Assembly: GCA_964036195.1 (NCBI GenBank)
Contig: OZ038452.1
Span: 25,989,785-26,053,784 of the forward strand
Reading direction: 5' to 3'
DNA from: Sphaerolaimus hirsutus
Lineage: Eukaryota > Nematoda > Chromadorea > Monhysterida > Sphaerolaimidae
DNA length: 64,000 bases
Shown here: one piece after another, positions 12,201 to 24,286 of the stretch
How positions within the stretch are numbered: position 1 is the stretch's first letter
Layout of the letters: each line of letters begins with the position of its first letter
The notes under the pieces: model-generated
Seen by the model: the letters and a program-made list of their open reading frames with translations, nothing else
What the model was told of the DNA's origin: nothing
Databases searched by the model: none
Program-made: the position numbers and the translations under genes

Positions 12201-12741
12201 TTACCTGTGCCACCACATCCTCTGTGCATGCTTTATCTTCTTGCTGCACTTCTTGAAGTCCTTGCCGAAGCTGAGCTTGACGCACTTGCCCGCCTCCGTG
12301 TGCACGTCCTTGAGGCAGTCCACGGCCGCCTGGTCGCAGTCGGGCAGGTCGGCTAGAGAGTCCCACGACTGCGTGGTGAAGTTGGTAATGGTCAGTGATA
12401 GTGATGTGGAAGTTAAGATATTTGACACCGAGCACCGAATGTGTCATAGGGCCCCACACACACTAGTTGACATCAAAATTTGTGTCAACTACATTTTGGT
12501 TGATAGAGCATACTTTATTTCATTTCGTGACACTTAATTTTTAGTGTTTCTTTTAAGTGCGACGCTTTTAAAAAAGTTTGTGTGAAAATATTAAGTTGAC
12601 ATTTATTTGCTATGTCAACTAGTGTGTGTGTGTGTGACTCACAGAATATCCGCTGGGGATGCCATGACCTCCGCCTTCGCCAGATACCGCTGCAGCCAAT
12701 AGAATTGGAACCAAACAGCCAAACAATAGTGCGGTATGCAT
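9274..12741 (-). CDS. Secreted Cys-rich protein, unknown family, copy B (235 aa)
   Basis: Paralogue of the copy-A gene with the same exon structure: 12741-12643, 12368-12205, 11854-11671, 10978-10854, 9409-9274 (708 nt, same phases and splice sites). Differences seen: Ser12 to Pro in the signal peptide, one Met to Val in exon 2, and EDP to DDA at the start of exon 4. Exons 3 and 5 encode identical residues. At least two exon-3 differences are silent, which suggests constraint rather than decay. Its last intron carries an 883-bp hAT-like insertion and another intron carries a second insert, yet every splice site is intact. Signal peptide, ten mature cysteines and the NHTT site are kept. Function unknown. 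Confidence 0.8.
9426..10308. mobile_element. Non-autonomous hAT-like element with GGCACC-repeat arms
   Basis: Exact 8-bp target duplication GTGGTGAC at 9418-9425 and 10309-10316; copy A has a single GTGGTGAC at the matching site. Ends are ACGTGATGTTTAAGGCACCG and the complement of TAGTGATGTAAAGGCACCGG. Both arms are dense irregular arrays of GGCACC/CACCGG units. The core (about 9630-10080) is AT-rich and non-coding. It lies in the last intron of the copy-B gene. Confidence 0.85.
11155..11535. mobile_element. Copy-B-specific TIR repeat with ACATCTAAACCCATCC ends
   Basis: The left end CCCACATCTAAACCCATCC is matched by the right end GGATGGGTTTAGATGTGG. It is absent from copy A, where GCGCCATGGCC runs straight through. 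It lies in an intron of the copy-B gene. Confidence 0.6.
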
Positions 12742-14300
12742 TATCGAGTAGTTGATTGTTGTCAAGTTAAGATGGCTTTGTTAAATAGGAAGTGGGTTAG
12801 AAACTGCAAATAACACAGATAAACAATATTTGAGGGTCTGGTCTGGTGCTATCATTCAATTTACACCAAACACTTCCGGTGATCTTATCTGAATTAAGTT
12901 TGAGCCACCATTAGTTTGAGCACTTAATCAAACAGCTTATGTAGATAACGTCGTACCACTAAAGCGGCGTTTACACGGTGTACCGACGTATAAAATAAGT
13001 GCTAAAATTCCATAATTCCGGAATAAAGTTCCATATCTGCAAGAAAAAACATTGAAGGATACTCACTAGTTAAGTTTTTATCACACATGCCAATTTGCAC
13101 ATAATTTGCGCCTGTCGTTCAAGTCTTTTTACCATTTGAAAGCCTAATTTCAGTTGTCGGTTCGATTTCAAAACGAAAACCGAACCGACAACTGAAATTT
13201 GTTTTCACCTTTTGAACGACATGCGCAAATTATCTGCGAATTGGCATGCGTGTACACTCAATTAGTGAGTGTACATCACTGCTTCGTTTTTCAGGTGGCA
13301 GTGCCAAGCCCTGTAAAGTGTAAAGTAAAGTGTCAAATGTAAAGTCAAATGCAAGTAAACTAAAGTCGGCAGACATTTCACCCTACAAAATCGGAGAGTT
13401 AGAATTCGCTCGCGAATAGAGCGAACACAAAACTTGGGTCCCACCCGGACGCTCGGAATTGAAAAAGAAAAAAATATTAAAAGAGAAATGGACACTTTAC
13501 AGGGCTTGGGGGGACTGCCCCCAAGATATGAAACTTTATTTTGGAATTATAAAACTTTTTATCTTCATTTTTTGTCAGCACAAAACGCAGTGTAAACGTA
13601 GCTTAACGGTTCAGCAATGTGAACAAGTCTTATCCAGTTGTTTGTGAACCAGTGTAATGTTTACCTTTTGAGCGTATTTACAACTTAAAACCGGATCGCA
13701 AGGTCGCTTTATCGAATTGATATCTTTTGGCAAAAACTATCTCTCAGCCGTGAACCTCAACCACGAACTAAACTACAAAATATTTATTTATCCACTGCAT
13801 AAAATGCTAAAAAGATGGTGAAATGTGAGCGGCAATGGGCAATGTGGATTCTAAATGCGAAAGAAAGACACATGAATGACTACGTGAAATGTTTCGCTGC
13901 CATAGATAACTGCACGGCACTTTTTCACTGTTTTGTGGCTTGCAATGCAACCCATGAGGGGATTATCTTTCTTAATGTGCACAATTTGTTCAGTTCAGGC
14001 AAAACGACCAAGTAATGACTATAATATCAACGAAAACGGTCAACTCACTACCAATTATGTATGTTAGGTGAACTGAAAAAGTAATTTTGGTGTTAGTCAA
14101 CTAAACGCATTTGATTTCCACTTGCTTCCTTTACATGCAAATTATAGAAAGACATTTGAAAAATAACAAATTGAGCTGGTTATATAGTGGCTGACAGTGA
14201 TAAGCGTTCCAAAAATTTCGGGAGATTTATATGTTAAAAATACAAGTTTTCACAATTAAAAATATATCAAAATTTTGTATTTATTTATATTTTCTCCTGG

Positions 14301-14490
14301 GGGCAATCCCAAGCCCTGTAAAGTGTAAAGTAAAGTGTCAAATGTAAAGTCAAATGCAAAGTAAACTGGCAATTGTCATGCAAAGTTCAGTATAAAAACC
14401 TTTTCTTTTCTGTTTTGATTGACACTTTACTTTGCATTTGACTTTACATTTGACACTTTACTTTACACTTTACAGGGCTTGGGACTGCCC
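14301..14490. mobile_element. CCCTGTAAA MITE with 5-bp duplication, private to copy B
   Basis: Ends are GGGCAATCCCAAGCCCTG and the complement of GGGCAGTCCCAAGCCCTG. CCTGG flanks both sides (14296-14300, 14491-14495). Copy A shows the unoccupied CTCCTGGTTTTACC site at about 8566-8579. This defines the boundaries and target duplication of the family. Confidence 0.8.
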
Positions 14491-14923
14491 CCTGGTTTTA
14501 CCGGATAGATTTAATTACCGTATTTCCTCAAAATACCCCCTCAAAATGGACACTATGAAGTTATAACCCATGAATTTATTTATAAACTGTGAATTGTGAA
14601 GGAACTGGCGGGTGATGATGATAAATGGTGCATTATTTTATTGTTCTGGCCGCAGAACTTCCCAAACACCACATGACATCATCCCCTGAAACCTCAGAAT
14701 TTACTGAATTTTCACTTTCACCCACTTCAACATTCAACTTTTCTCTTTTTTCCAAAGTTGCTAAAACATATTTATGTTTACTCAAAAATATGTATACTCA
14801 AGTTTACTGAGTTTAATGAGTAAATATGTTCACATTTCTCTGAAGAAGGTACCTTTACTCACATTTACATATACATGGTCCGGCTGAAAAGTCCCAGGGC
14901 AGTGCTCGCCGTTCGCGCTAGGT

Positions 14924-15749
14924 GTAAGCTACGGTCATAAAATTTTGACAGGTTAAGATATCAGGTGTTTTGAGTTTTCACCCAAAATTTCACCCCTCTA
15001 GCTCCACCCACTGCGGAACTGTGGGGGTTACAATTTCAGTCATTTTGTACTGATGTACAAATGGTGCTCTAGCTCAATGCTGCTTTGAGTTGTGATCATG
15101 AAACTTTTGCTAGTGTAAACCACCAGTGTTGGCAATGTGCCAGCACTAACCTACATTAGCTATGATATCATAAGCCTAGTTTATATTGTCATTACTGTCA
15201 CTACTCTCACTACCAAATTAATCATTCTGCCTCTCCTTCTCAAAAAGTGGTTAATACAGGATGCTGCTGTTGAATACACAGGATACACACTGCTGTTGAA
15301 CACTGGTAATGTGTCCACTACAGATTAGTAATGAAACATAGGGAAATTTTAAGCACATAACTATCTTACTGCACATTTCAAAACAACATTAAAATCACTG
15401 CATTACAACATGATCTCAGATGATCACCAAAAACGTCCATCACAGTTCCCATGTTTCTTGCACATCACCCTGATCTGCATATTAATTTTACCTTAATAGC
15501 AATGATGTTGATGAAAGTGTTGAATACTATCAGCACATTGCCAACACTGGTGGGTTACACTAGCCAAAGTTTCATGATCACAACTTAAAGCAGCATTGAG
15601 CTAGAGCACCATTTGTACATCAGTACAAAATGACCAAAATTGTAACCCCCACAGTTCTGCAGTGGGTGGAGCTAGAGGGGTGAAATTTTGGGTGAAAACT
15701 CAAAACACCTTATATCTTAACCTGACAAAATTTTATGACCGTAGCTTAC
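14924..15749. mobile_element. Foldback element with about 225-bp inverted arms
   Basis: 14924-15150 and 15527-15749 are long inverted copies. The outer ends are GTAAGCTACGGTCATAAAA, with the complement at the right. About 375 bp of unrelated AT-rich sequence lies between the arms. No open frame is recognised. Target duplication not clear. Confidence 0.75.
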
Positions 15750-16304
15750 TTTTTGAAACTACTCAGGTACAGAACTTGTATATCACATAGGTTTTTATGT
15801 AAGTGTTTTCAATACATAAAAGGGAATAAAATAGCCAAACATAAATAAGCACATGTATAGCCAAAAATAAGGGAAAAAGCATGGTTTGTAGTAGTTTTGA
15901 AGGTGAAAATGGGCTAAAAGTATAAAAATTGGAGCAAAATATTTCAAAAAGGTGACTTCAAAGAGATTTTTTTTCTACTTCAGAAATGAAAATATAATTA
16001 AATCTCTCTGAAAAATCTCAGAAAAAAAAATAATTAAATTACCATTAAATTATATTTTCTGAGATTTTTTTAATATAAATCTCCCAGAGATTTTTAGAAC
16101 GCTAACCGTGATTCGATCTGTGTCTGTTTCGGGTTTCTGTACTCTGCTGACGTATAGACAAAATCTGCAGTGAAAAACACTTCCATAAATTTTCAAATGT
16201 GTGGTAAATAATGCAAAATACCATGTTGGTAAATAATAGATGAGTGCAATGAAACAGTCACGCGGAAACAAAATAATCTAATCCCCGGATTCTGCTGTGC
16301 ATAT

Positions 16305-16493
16305 TAGTGATGGAATAGGCTAGCGCAGGTGCCATTTTTCCTAGTGCGGCGCGATTTCAAAATGGCATTTGGCAAAAAGTGTTGGTGCCAACTTAGTGTA
16401 ATTAACGGCATTTTGCAATTGTCATTTTGTCGCCGTGTCGCCCGACGCCATTTTTCCAAATGGCGCCATATTCCTGGCGTTATTCCATCACTA
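16305..16493. mobile_element. Short TAGTGATGGAATA-ended element
   Basis: The left end TAGTGATGGAATAGGC is matched by the right end TATTCCATCACTA. The flanking 8-mers differ, so it may be a recombined or aged hAT-like copy. The terminal TAGTGATG is shared with the elements at 9426 and 16548. Confidence 0.6.
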
Positions 16494-16547
16494 GTTTCGG
16501 CGTAATTTGGAAACGTATAGAGCGGCCCTGCGAAGATGGTTCCCAAC

Positions 16548-18114
16548 TAGTGATGTAAAAGCGCCATGGCGCTGGCGCCTGGCGCTAGCGTCAAACCAAA
16601 AAGCGCCATGGCGCTTTTGGCGCTTGGCGCCTTTTTGTCGTGGCGCCATTGACGCTTGGCGCCGAGACCTCCAAAAGCGCCATGGCGCTTTTGGCGCTTG
16701 GCGCTAAAATGCCGTGGCACCATTGGCGCTTGGCGCTCACAGTTTAAAAAGCGCCAAAAAAGCGCCATACCATCTGTGTACGTTTTCGATAGGTGGCATC
16801 AAAAATGCCATCAAAATATGAGATGATTGCTTTTTTGTTCCATCCATATCTTCCATCACCTAACACTTGTGGTTCACACATCCAAATTTCATTGATATAA
16901 ATATAAATAGCACAACTTCACTTGCTTCACTAAGCTACTGAAACTTTCTGCATTCAGAAAAAAAACTACCTATATAGCATGCTGAATGTACACTTCACAA
17001 TCTACCTAACTATCATCTCACATTTATTATTTGAACAATCTGTTGAATAACACTCACTGAATAACTCCCCTTGTTGACCAAGTGATAAAAAATACCCCCC
17101 TTGAATAACTCCCCCATCTGGGTATTTGATACCGTATTACCTCGAAATACCCCCAGGGGGTTTATCATTTCGCCAGTAAAATTTGAGGGGGGGATTATTC
17201 GAGGGGTTTTATTCGAGGGGAGGTCTATTATTTCGCCAGAAATTTTCAGAAATTCCCCATGCGCAGACGTAGAAAAATCGAACAATCACATCGATTTATA
17301 TGTGTTTATAGGCATATTTTACTGTATATACACAAAAACCCTTCCCTAACGTTACTTAATCATCAGTTTTAACGTGTGTTCTGCATAGTACAGATCACAA
17401 ACTGCGGTATTTGTCATGTACGTTCACGTTACACACAATTTTAGGGGGGGTATTTCGAGGGGGGGGTTATTATTTCCTCAGCCGAAATTTAGGGGGGTAT
17501 TTCGAGGGGGGGTTAATTCAAGGGGGGGATAATTCGAGGTAATATGGTATGTACATAAATATATCCATCAATGATTTAAATTCCGATGAAGACAAATTTT
17601 TGCATGGATACCTTGTTTTTGTTGTCTTTGAACTATCAAATACCCGGATTACATGAGTTTAGGGAATGCATTCATATTTACAATGAATAACGTGCGAGTT
17701 CTGAGGGAAAAAACCTCCTCCTAGAATAGCACCCTTGTGATTACCTCCCTCAAAAACTTCTGATGAAAACATTACTCCCCTAGGGTCTTATTTGAGGATA
17801 TACTTTTCGGTACTTGCATTCACTGCGAGTAAATGTTTTGCACACATTTTCAGGCAGCTTCATTCGTAAAGTAGAGGAACAGCTTTGTGTATTTGGCATC
17901 CAGATATTGATGTACATGGCTAATTAAAAACCGACCACGAAATTTTTGGCGCTATAGTCCTCTGGCGCCGTTGGCGCTTGGCGCTACGGTCCGGAAAAGC
18001 GCCATGGCGTTTTGGCGCTTGGCGCTAAAATCGTCTGGCGCCATTGGCGCTTGGCGCCGCAATGCGAAAAGCGCCATGGCGCGCGTCAAAACCCTGGCGC
18101 TTTTTACATCACTA
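16548..18114. mobile_element. hAT-like element with GGCGCC/GCGCCATGGCGC arms
   Basis: Exact 8-bp duplication TTCCCAAC at 16540-16547 and 18115-18122. Termini are TAGTGATGTAAAAGCGCC and its complement. Both arms (about 16560-16765 and 17950-18100) are arrays of GCGCCA/TGGCGC units. A TA-flanked CCGTATTACCTCG element (17132-17547) is nested inside. Confidence 0.85.
17132..17547. mobile_element. TA-flanked element, CCGTATTACCTCGAA...CCCCC family
   Basis: Ends are CCGTATTACCTCGAAATACC and the complement of GGTAATTCGAGGTAATATGG, flanked by TA (17130-17131, 17548-17549). The interior is rich in GGGGG and CCCCC runs. Family members: 50694-52348, 55810-56230, 56465-56910, 59886-60063, with fragments at about 19268-19305 and 48780-49010. 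TA duplications suggest a Tc1/mariner-type mobiliser (inferred). Confidence 0.7.
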
Positions 18115-18284
18115 TTCCCAACTTTTCAACAGCTCTCAGGTTTTGAGACCATGATTGGACAATATTTATCTTTGAAAACACATTACAATTCTGGTTGGGA
18201 TTTCATTGCGAAATGGCTCGGTGGGCTGACTATTTTTTATATTTTTCAGAGTTGTTGAAAGAACTGAACTTTTTCGACAGTAAA

Positions 18285-18745
18285 CGTAAACGTAAGGTAT
18301 ATATGATTTACTCACAGGTGAGTACAGAAAACGTAAAGTACGTTTTTAACATTTAATCATGAGTAAACGTGAGTAAATGACTTAGGTAAGTCCCTGGAAA
18401 ACGTAAAAATGGGTATTTTTGCCCCAAATTTCGCCCAAAATCACTAATTTTTGAACTATTTCACCATCAAATTCACTAGTTAATGTGTTTTGGTCTATAT
18501 TGATGCTAATTTTTGTTGTTGTTTTTTTTCGCTATTTCAGCTTTTCTTTTCTTTTTTCCTTTATGCCTTGAAAAGGCCTATTAAAAAGCCCGTTTGAAAT
18601 ACGTTTTCTGTACTCGCGTACGTTTTCTGTACTCGAGTAAGTGAGTACCGGTATTTTTTTCGGGAGGAAACGTAAACGTATTTACGCAGTACTCGAGTAT
18701 CTGTATTTATTGAGTAAACGTAAATACGTTTTAACAACTACGATA
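18285..18745. mobile_element. AT-rich repeat with ACGTAAACG motif arms
   Basis: AAACGTAAACGTAAGG at the left and CGTAAATACGTTTTAAC at the right surround a core with GTACTCGCG motifs. Relatives lie at about 14760-14880, 31880-32790 and 58520-58940. Ends and target duplication are unclear; I see only the repeated motif and family resemblance. Confidence 0.45.
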
Positions 18746-19538
18746 TTTTATACATAATTTATACCACTGGTACGGTAAATCATCAATAACGGTTAACCTA
18801 CGTCCAACGAAGACAGATGATCTCAAAAAGTAAAGTTGGTGTCAACAAAATTAGATGAGTTTGTGATGATCTCCACTTCAGTGACGTCTTTCCGCACAGT
18901 AAATACATAGCAACTTTAACTGGTGGTTAAACAATCAACGATGGAAAAAACAAACAGAAATTGAACACAGAAACTCATTACGGTAAACACGAAAACTCAA
19001 ATTTTTTGAAAAACTCAAAACTCAAATGAGTTTTTTATTGGAGAACACGGAAACGCAGAAAAGTTTTTTGAGTTTTTTCATTGGATTGGAGGAATACTGT
19101 GCTGTGTTTAACTGAACAAAATGGCAAATGTGCACAAGTGCATATTTTACTGTGTTACGTTAGAACATGTTTATATCATCTATGTCCTTATATAAGGCTG
19201 TAAAAACTTATAAATGGTGGTTATTGTTGCATTTTTCACGTTTCTCTCTCAAAAATTTCACTCTGAAAAAATAAACCCCCGGGGTAATTCGAGGAAATAC
19301 GGTAATTCATGTGGTTTTTTCTCGATTTTCTTCATTCCATAGCTTGAAAAAGCCAATATATTTAACCCCCGCGAGCCCCCCCACCCCCCGAAAATAACAT
19401 TTTTTTAGATATCGTTCCCCCCATAGGAGGAATAAACTACCGATGGAGGAATAAACTACTTTATCTATCCGGCCCCTGCAAGGGTCAAAATTCAAGATAT
19501 TTTACCGTCGGAACCCGTGTCAAAAGATATGTCGGAAC

Positions 19539-20190
19539 TAGGGTGTCAAATTTCCGTTTTCCGTTTTCCGCAGGCAATTTTTTTCCGTTTTCCGTTCCGT
19601 TTTCCGGCTGCTGAAATTTTTTTTCCGTTTTCCGTTCTGTTTTCCGGCAACTTTTTTTCCGTTTCCGTTTTTCCGGCTCATTTTCTGTTTTCCGCCTCAA
19701 TTTCCAGTTTTTCCGTTTTTTTTTCTCCGTTTTCCGCCTCAATTTCCAGTTTTTCCACCTTTTTTCCATTTTCCGCCTCAATTTTCCATTTTTCCGCCTC
19801 ATTTTACCTTTTTCTGGCTCAACTTTCTGTTTTCTGATCAGCCAAACTGGTAAATATTCATGCAGATTGTCAATGATGTAAAATTTTTTTCCATTTCCAG
19901 CAAAATTACTGCAGATTTTTTCCACTTTTCCAGCAAAATTTCTGCAAATTTTATCCGTTTTCCAGCAAAATTTCAGCAAGTTTTTCCATTTCCGTGCAAA
20001 TTTGATTTTTCTGTTTCCGTTTTTCCAGTCTCTTTTTCCGTTTTCCGGCCGCTGAAATTTTTTTTCCGTTTCCGTTTCCGTTTTCCGCCAAGTGCAAATT
20101 TTTTTCCGTTTTCCATTCCGTTTTCCGGCCGCTGAAAATATTTTTTGTTTCCGTTTCCGTTTTCCGTAAAAAAAATCTTTTGACACCCTA
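19539..20190. mobile_element. hAT-like element with CCGTTTTCCG arms
   Basis: Exact 8-bp duplication GTCGGAAC at 19531-19538 and 20191-20198. Termini are TAGGGTGTCAAA and TTTGACACCCTA. Nearly the whole element is CCGTTTTCCG-like units with TTTTTT spacers on one strand. This produces a long Lys/Arg/Glu-rich spurious frame on the minus strand. Confidence 0.85.
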
Positions 20191-20566
20191 GTCGGAACCC
20201 GTGTCACAAGTCAACATTCAAATTTTTATATTCATCTGCATGCTTCAAGTGTGCACATTGTTTTATGGCCTTACATGCGAGAATCCTATTTTTTGTTAAA
20301 ATTTTTGTAAAATGGTTAAATTTTATTATATTAATGACATTTCAGAATAAAGTGAAATAAAATAAAATAAAACATGAAAAAATTACAATAAAATACAATT
20401 TTAATAAAAATAAAATACAATTTTAGTTAAAAGAATTTTACTAAAACCAACCCTGCTTGTGTGGTACTGTGAAGTTAGGAAATTGTTATTTATGTCCATC
20501 AGAGGTTGGTAAAGTAATGATCATGTGAATTTTCGGATTGACTGTGAATAGAATGGCACGTCTGAT

Positions 20567-21588
20567 TAACGATGGCAAACCCTCCGAAAAAACGTATTTA
20601 AATTTTTTCCTAAATGAATTTTTGAATTTTCGAATTTTTCCTCAAATCAATTTTCGAATTTCGAATTAAATTTTCGAATTTTTGAATTTTCGAATTTTTT
20701 TGGGCAATTTTCGAATTTTTTTGGGCAATTTTCGAATTTTTTTGGGTAATTTTCGAATTTTTTTACATACTTTTTGAATTTTTTTGCAAAAATATTGAAT
20801 TAAGAGCTTTTAGCTGTTAAGTAGTTATGTTGAAATAGTGATGGGTGCTTGGTGCATCCCTGCACATTCCTGCAACCCCCCCCCCACCCCGAGACTTATT
20901 CGAGGATATACAGTATTTATATTAAGTATATGATGGCATGTTCAGAAAAATTTATTTTACACATTGAAATACTGGGTCAAATTGTATAATTAATTCATAC
21001 ATCACTAATCCAACCTCAAAAATGGAATCTACAGGTTGTGCAGATCATTTTAAGTATTCAACGGTCCAAATCAGCCAAGAAATGACCGAGTTATTAAGCT
21101 TCAAAGTCAACTAGCCACATCGGCCATGTAAAATCAACACCTTTTTATAAATAGACCCCCCCTTCTTGGGACTGGGGGACGATTCAAAATAACGAAACAA
21201 TTTGGTTGAGTGCAACAGAATGTGGCCACACAAAGTCTGGTGGACCCACCCCCTAAAATGCCTTCCCCGATTCCAGCTATGTGTCCGCCATGGATACCAT
21301 TTCAACGTTCATTGACGTTTTTTTCTGTTTCGACAGACTTTTCCAGACGCACCGCGTATCAATTATCGATCGATTTAGCACATAGAACCTAAGAATGTGT
21401 TTTATTTCCTTGAATTCCCTGAAAAATTCGAAAACTATTTTCGAATTTATGAATTTTCGAATTTTTTCCAAAAAAAAATCGATTTTTAAGTGTTTTTTCC
21501 AGTGGTGGAATAAAAATTCGAAAATTCCAAAAAAATTCGAAAATTCGAAAATATTTTCGAATTTTCGAATCTTTTTTTGCCATCGTTA
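20567..21588. mobile_element. hAT-like element with TTCGAATTTT arms
   Basis: Exact 8-bp duplication CGTCTGAT at 20559-20566 and 21589-21596. Termini are TAACGATGGCAAA and its complement. Both arms are arrays of TTCGAATTTT. The core (about 20780-21380) is unique and non-coding. It lies directly beside a GGCACC-arm element remnant that starts at 21597. Confidence 0.85.
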
Positions 21589-21596
21589 CGTCTGAT

Positions 21597-21852
21597 GCAA
21601 AAATTGCACAGCACATGAAGCCTTGGCCGGTGCCTTTCCCGGTGTCTTTTACTTTGGCCCGGTGCTAGCACCTTTGGCACCGGCAAAAAAATGGCACCGC
21701 ACCGCACCGGCACCGGTGCTATTCTGAAAAAAATGGCACCGGCACCGGCATGGCACCCCTGAAGATTGCAATGGCACCGCACCAGCACCGGTGCTGGTGC
21801 CCTTCGGTGCCCAGCACCGGGGCACCGGTGCCCCGGTGCCTTTACATCACTA
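21597..21852. mobile_element. Right-end fragment of a GGCACC-arm hAT-like element
   Basis: Close match to 10083-10308, including GCACAGCACATGAAGCC, the CACCGG arm and the terminal TTTACATCACTA. No matching left end is visible upstream. Confidence 0.7.
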
Positions 21853-22560
21853 GTTCTGGCAGGTAATTGATGTCAAATGTATCTTAAATAAACTTCACTT
21901 GGCTGACATTCTGGTGTTATTCAATAGGCAATTATGTATTTGAGATAATGCTGGATAAGCGTTCTTGAAAGCACTTCCGTTTTAGCATCCGTGTAGGTAT
22001 TTTTAAGCGACTTTACTTATGATAAATAGTCCATTTTCGGTCACCCATTACACAATCCATATTTACATAAATAATGTTTTGCTGACCGCCTGTCGGTGCT
22101 TGGAAATCGCTTAAAGAAAAATACCTTTAAAAAGCGTGAAAGCTAATTTTAACGGATAAAACACAAGTGTGTTTAAACTTGGCGCTTCGCTGAACTCTGC
22201 CATGATAAATATGTGACGTTTCCAAAATTTGCTTTGCGTATATTATACTCCGCTTACTTTACACCTTGCGCGCGTGGTTCCAGCTGGAAGTGTGCCAACG
22301 ATGGTTAACGCGTGCGAGTTTCATAAAAAGATGACAAAATTGATTGTTGTTATAGTGTTATTCATTAACATGTACACATCGATGAATTTTTTTCATCTTT
22401 TAATAATCGCATGATTTAATAATCCATGGCACGCTTCCAACACAAGACATAAATCAGTGCAAGGGCAGAGTATCATGTACGCCGAGTATACCAGAAATTT
22501 GGAAGAAAACTGGACGTTAACCGGGGATGCCCAGCATTTGAACAAGTCGTCCATAAGTAA

Positions 22561-23829
22561 ATCAGTAAAAAAATGGCTAAAGCCAAACAAAAAGTGGACG
22601 CTGCCTCTAGGGTTCAAACGGGATTGACTTTTCGGGATCGGGATCGGGATTCACTTTTTGAGATTTCGGGATCGGGATCGGGATCGGGATTGGGGTTTCG
22701 GGATCGGGATCGGGATCGGGATTGGTATTTTGAGATTTCGGGATCGGGATCGGGATCAGGATTGGCCGGGATTTGGGTCACAGGATCGGGATCGGGATTG
22801 GCATTTTTTCGGGATCGGGATTGGGGTCTAGGGATAGAGATTTTTGTCACTGTTCTGGCATTCACAGTTGTTCATAAAGGTCTCAAAACACTGTTGGATG
22901 CCAGAAAAGTGACATAAAATGGACGCTGGGGGTTTGCGTTCACATTTTTGCATGCAAAAATGTAATTTTTTCACTTTTTATAATTTCCACTATTTTTTCC
23001 GGGATCGGGATCCCGGACTTGGGAGATTCTCGGGATCGGGATCGGGATTTGAAAGTTTTCGGGATCGGGATCGGGATCGGGATTGGTATTTTTGGATTTC
23101 GGGATCGGGATCGGGATTGGGGTTTCGGGATCGGGATCGGGATCGGGACTGCTAAATCCCGGAATTTCACGGGATCCGGGATCGGGATCCCGTTTGAACC
23201 CTAGCTGCCTCCACAGCAAATAGACATGAAGTGTGTCTCTCAAATGGACATGAAGTGCATCCCTCAAATGGACATTAATATATATTGGATGCACAAAAGG
23301 AATGTATCATTGCTTAGAAAATGGCATACACTTCACTGATAACACACTTTACTGTGGTTACATATCCCACCTGAATAAAGAAACTATTTGTATTACATCA
23401 CAAGAGTTACATGTATTGACTGTTAAATGCACAAAAGCAATATATCATTACATCTGCATTGTGAGAAATGTCTCACATGGAACCCAGACTTTTATTTTTT
23501 CAATAGTTTTCAAGGCAGATTACAGTGTTAGATGTACACATATATGTAAAAAAAGTTTCACACCCTTCAACTATCTGAGACAAAAAGGAAAAAAATTCAC
23601 TCAAGTTTATCACAGCTGCGTGAGCTGTGCTAAGTGTGTGTTTAAAACCAAAAAGCTCACGCTGCTATGATAAACTTGAGTGAATTTTTTTCCTTTTTGT
23701 CTCAGATAGTTGAAGGGTGTGAAACTTTTTTTACATGGATGTGTATGTCTAACACTGTAATCTGCCTTGAAAACTATTGAATAAATAAAAGTCCACTTTT
23801 TGTTTGGCTTTAGCCATTTTTTTACTGAT
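22561..23829. repeat. Composite inverted repeat hosting the GATCGG element
   Basis: The first about 40 bases (ATCAGTAAAAAAATGGCTAA...) reappear inverted at the right end. A tighter hairpin pairs about 23490-23630 with about 23650-23790. The exact history of the unit is not resolved. Confidence 0.5.
22608..23203. mobile_element. hAT-like element with GGGATC/GATCGG arms
   Basis: Exact 8-bp duplication GCTGCCTC at 22600-22607 and 23204-23211. Termini are TAGGGTTCAAACGGGAT and its complement. The arms are tandem GGGATC units. It is nested in another inverted-repeat structure whose outer arms, ATCAGTAAAAAAATGGC and complement, lie at 22561 and about 23830. Confidence 0.9.
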
Positions 23830-23919
23830 ATACTTCTTTTGTGTGGCCAGTGGCCCAGGCTTCCCCAAATGACACCCAGTAGGTGTCTTGCTGAACAATA
23901 TATATATGCTGGCGAGTAG

Positions 23920-24075
23920 ATGGTGCCACTCCACAAAAATGGTGCCATTTTGGAGTAGATGGCACTGCCGTTTTGGAGTAGATGGTGCCACTCCATGAAA
24001 ATGATGCCGTTTTGGAGTAGTTGGCGCCACTTCATGAAAATGGCACCATTTTGGAGTAGATGGCACCACTCCATA
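23920..24075. repeat. Minisatellite of TTTTGGAGTAGATGG...CACTCCA units
   Basis: Four to five imperfect copies of a unit containing ATGGTGCCACTCCA and ATTTTGGAGTAGATGG. Non-coding. Confidence 0.65.
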
Positions 24076-24286
24076 AAATTGCACAATTTGAAATCATAAC
24101 CCTTGAAGACCCATATAGTGGCAGTATCACATCAAACAGCACTATATTTTGATCAAAAATATGCAACCCATAACTTGGATGAGGGCCAAGTTTATATGTG
24201 ACCGGGTGAATTTCATCCTACAAATATCGGCTGGCATGGTGCCAGCGCGTGCCAATGATACTTGCATATGCGTTGTGTTAAATGAC

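Larger units (their letters stand above)
8737..14635. repeat. Tandem segmental duplication, copy B
   Basis: Direct copy of 4285-8711. Copy-B-only inserts include a hAT-like element (9426-10308), a CATCTAAACC-ended repeat (about 11155-11535) and a CCCTGTAAA MITE (14301-14490). The A/B comparison supplies true empty sites for these insertions. Confidence 0.9.

Noticed and set aside
16305..16493. 8-bp target duplication for this element
   Set aside because: The flanking 8-mers (GTGCATAT and GTTTCGGC) do not match.
19485..20207. 240-codon minus-strand open frame, rich in Lys/Arg/Glu/Asn
   Set aside because: It is the translation of CCGTTTTCCG repeat arms of the hAT-like element 19539-20190, not a protein gene.
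22573..23294. Arg-Asp (RDRDRD) or Ser-Arg repeat proteins on both strands
   Set aside because: They come from GGGATC repeat arms of a transposon with an 8-bp duplication, not an SR-protein gene.
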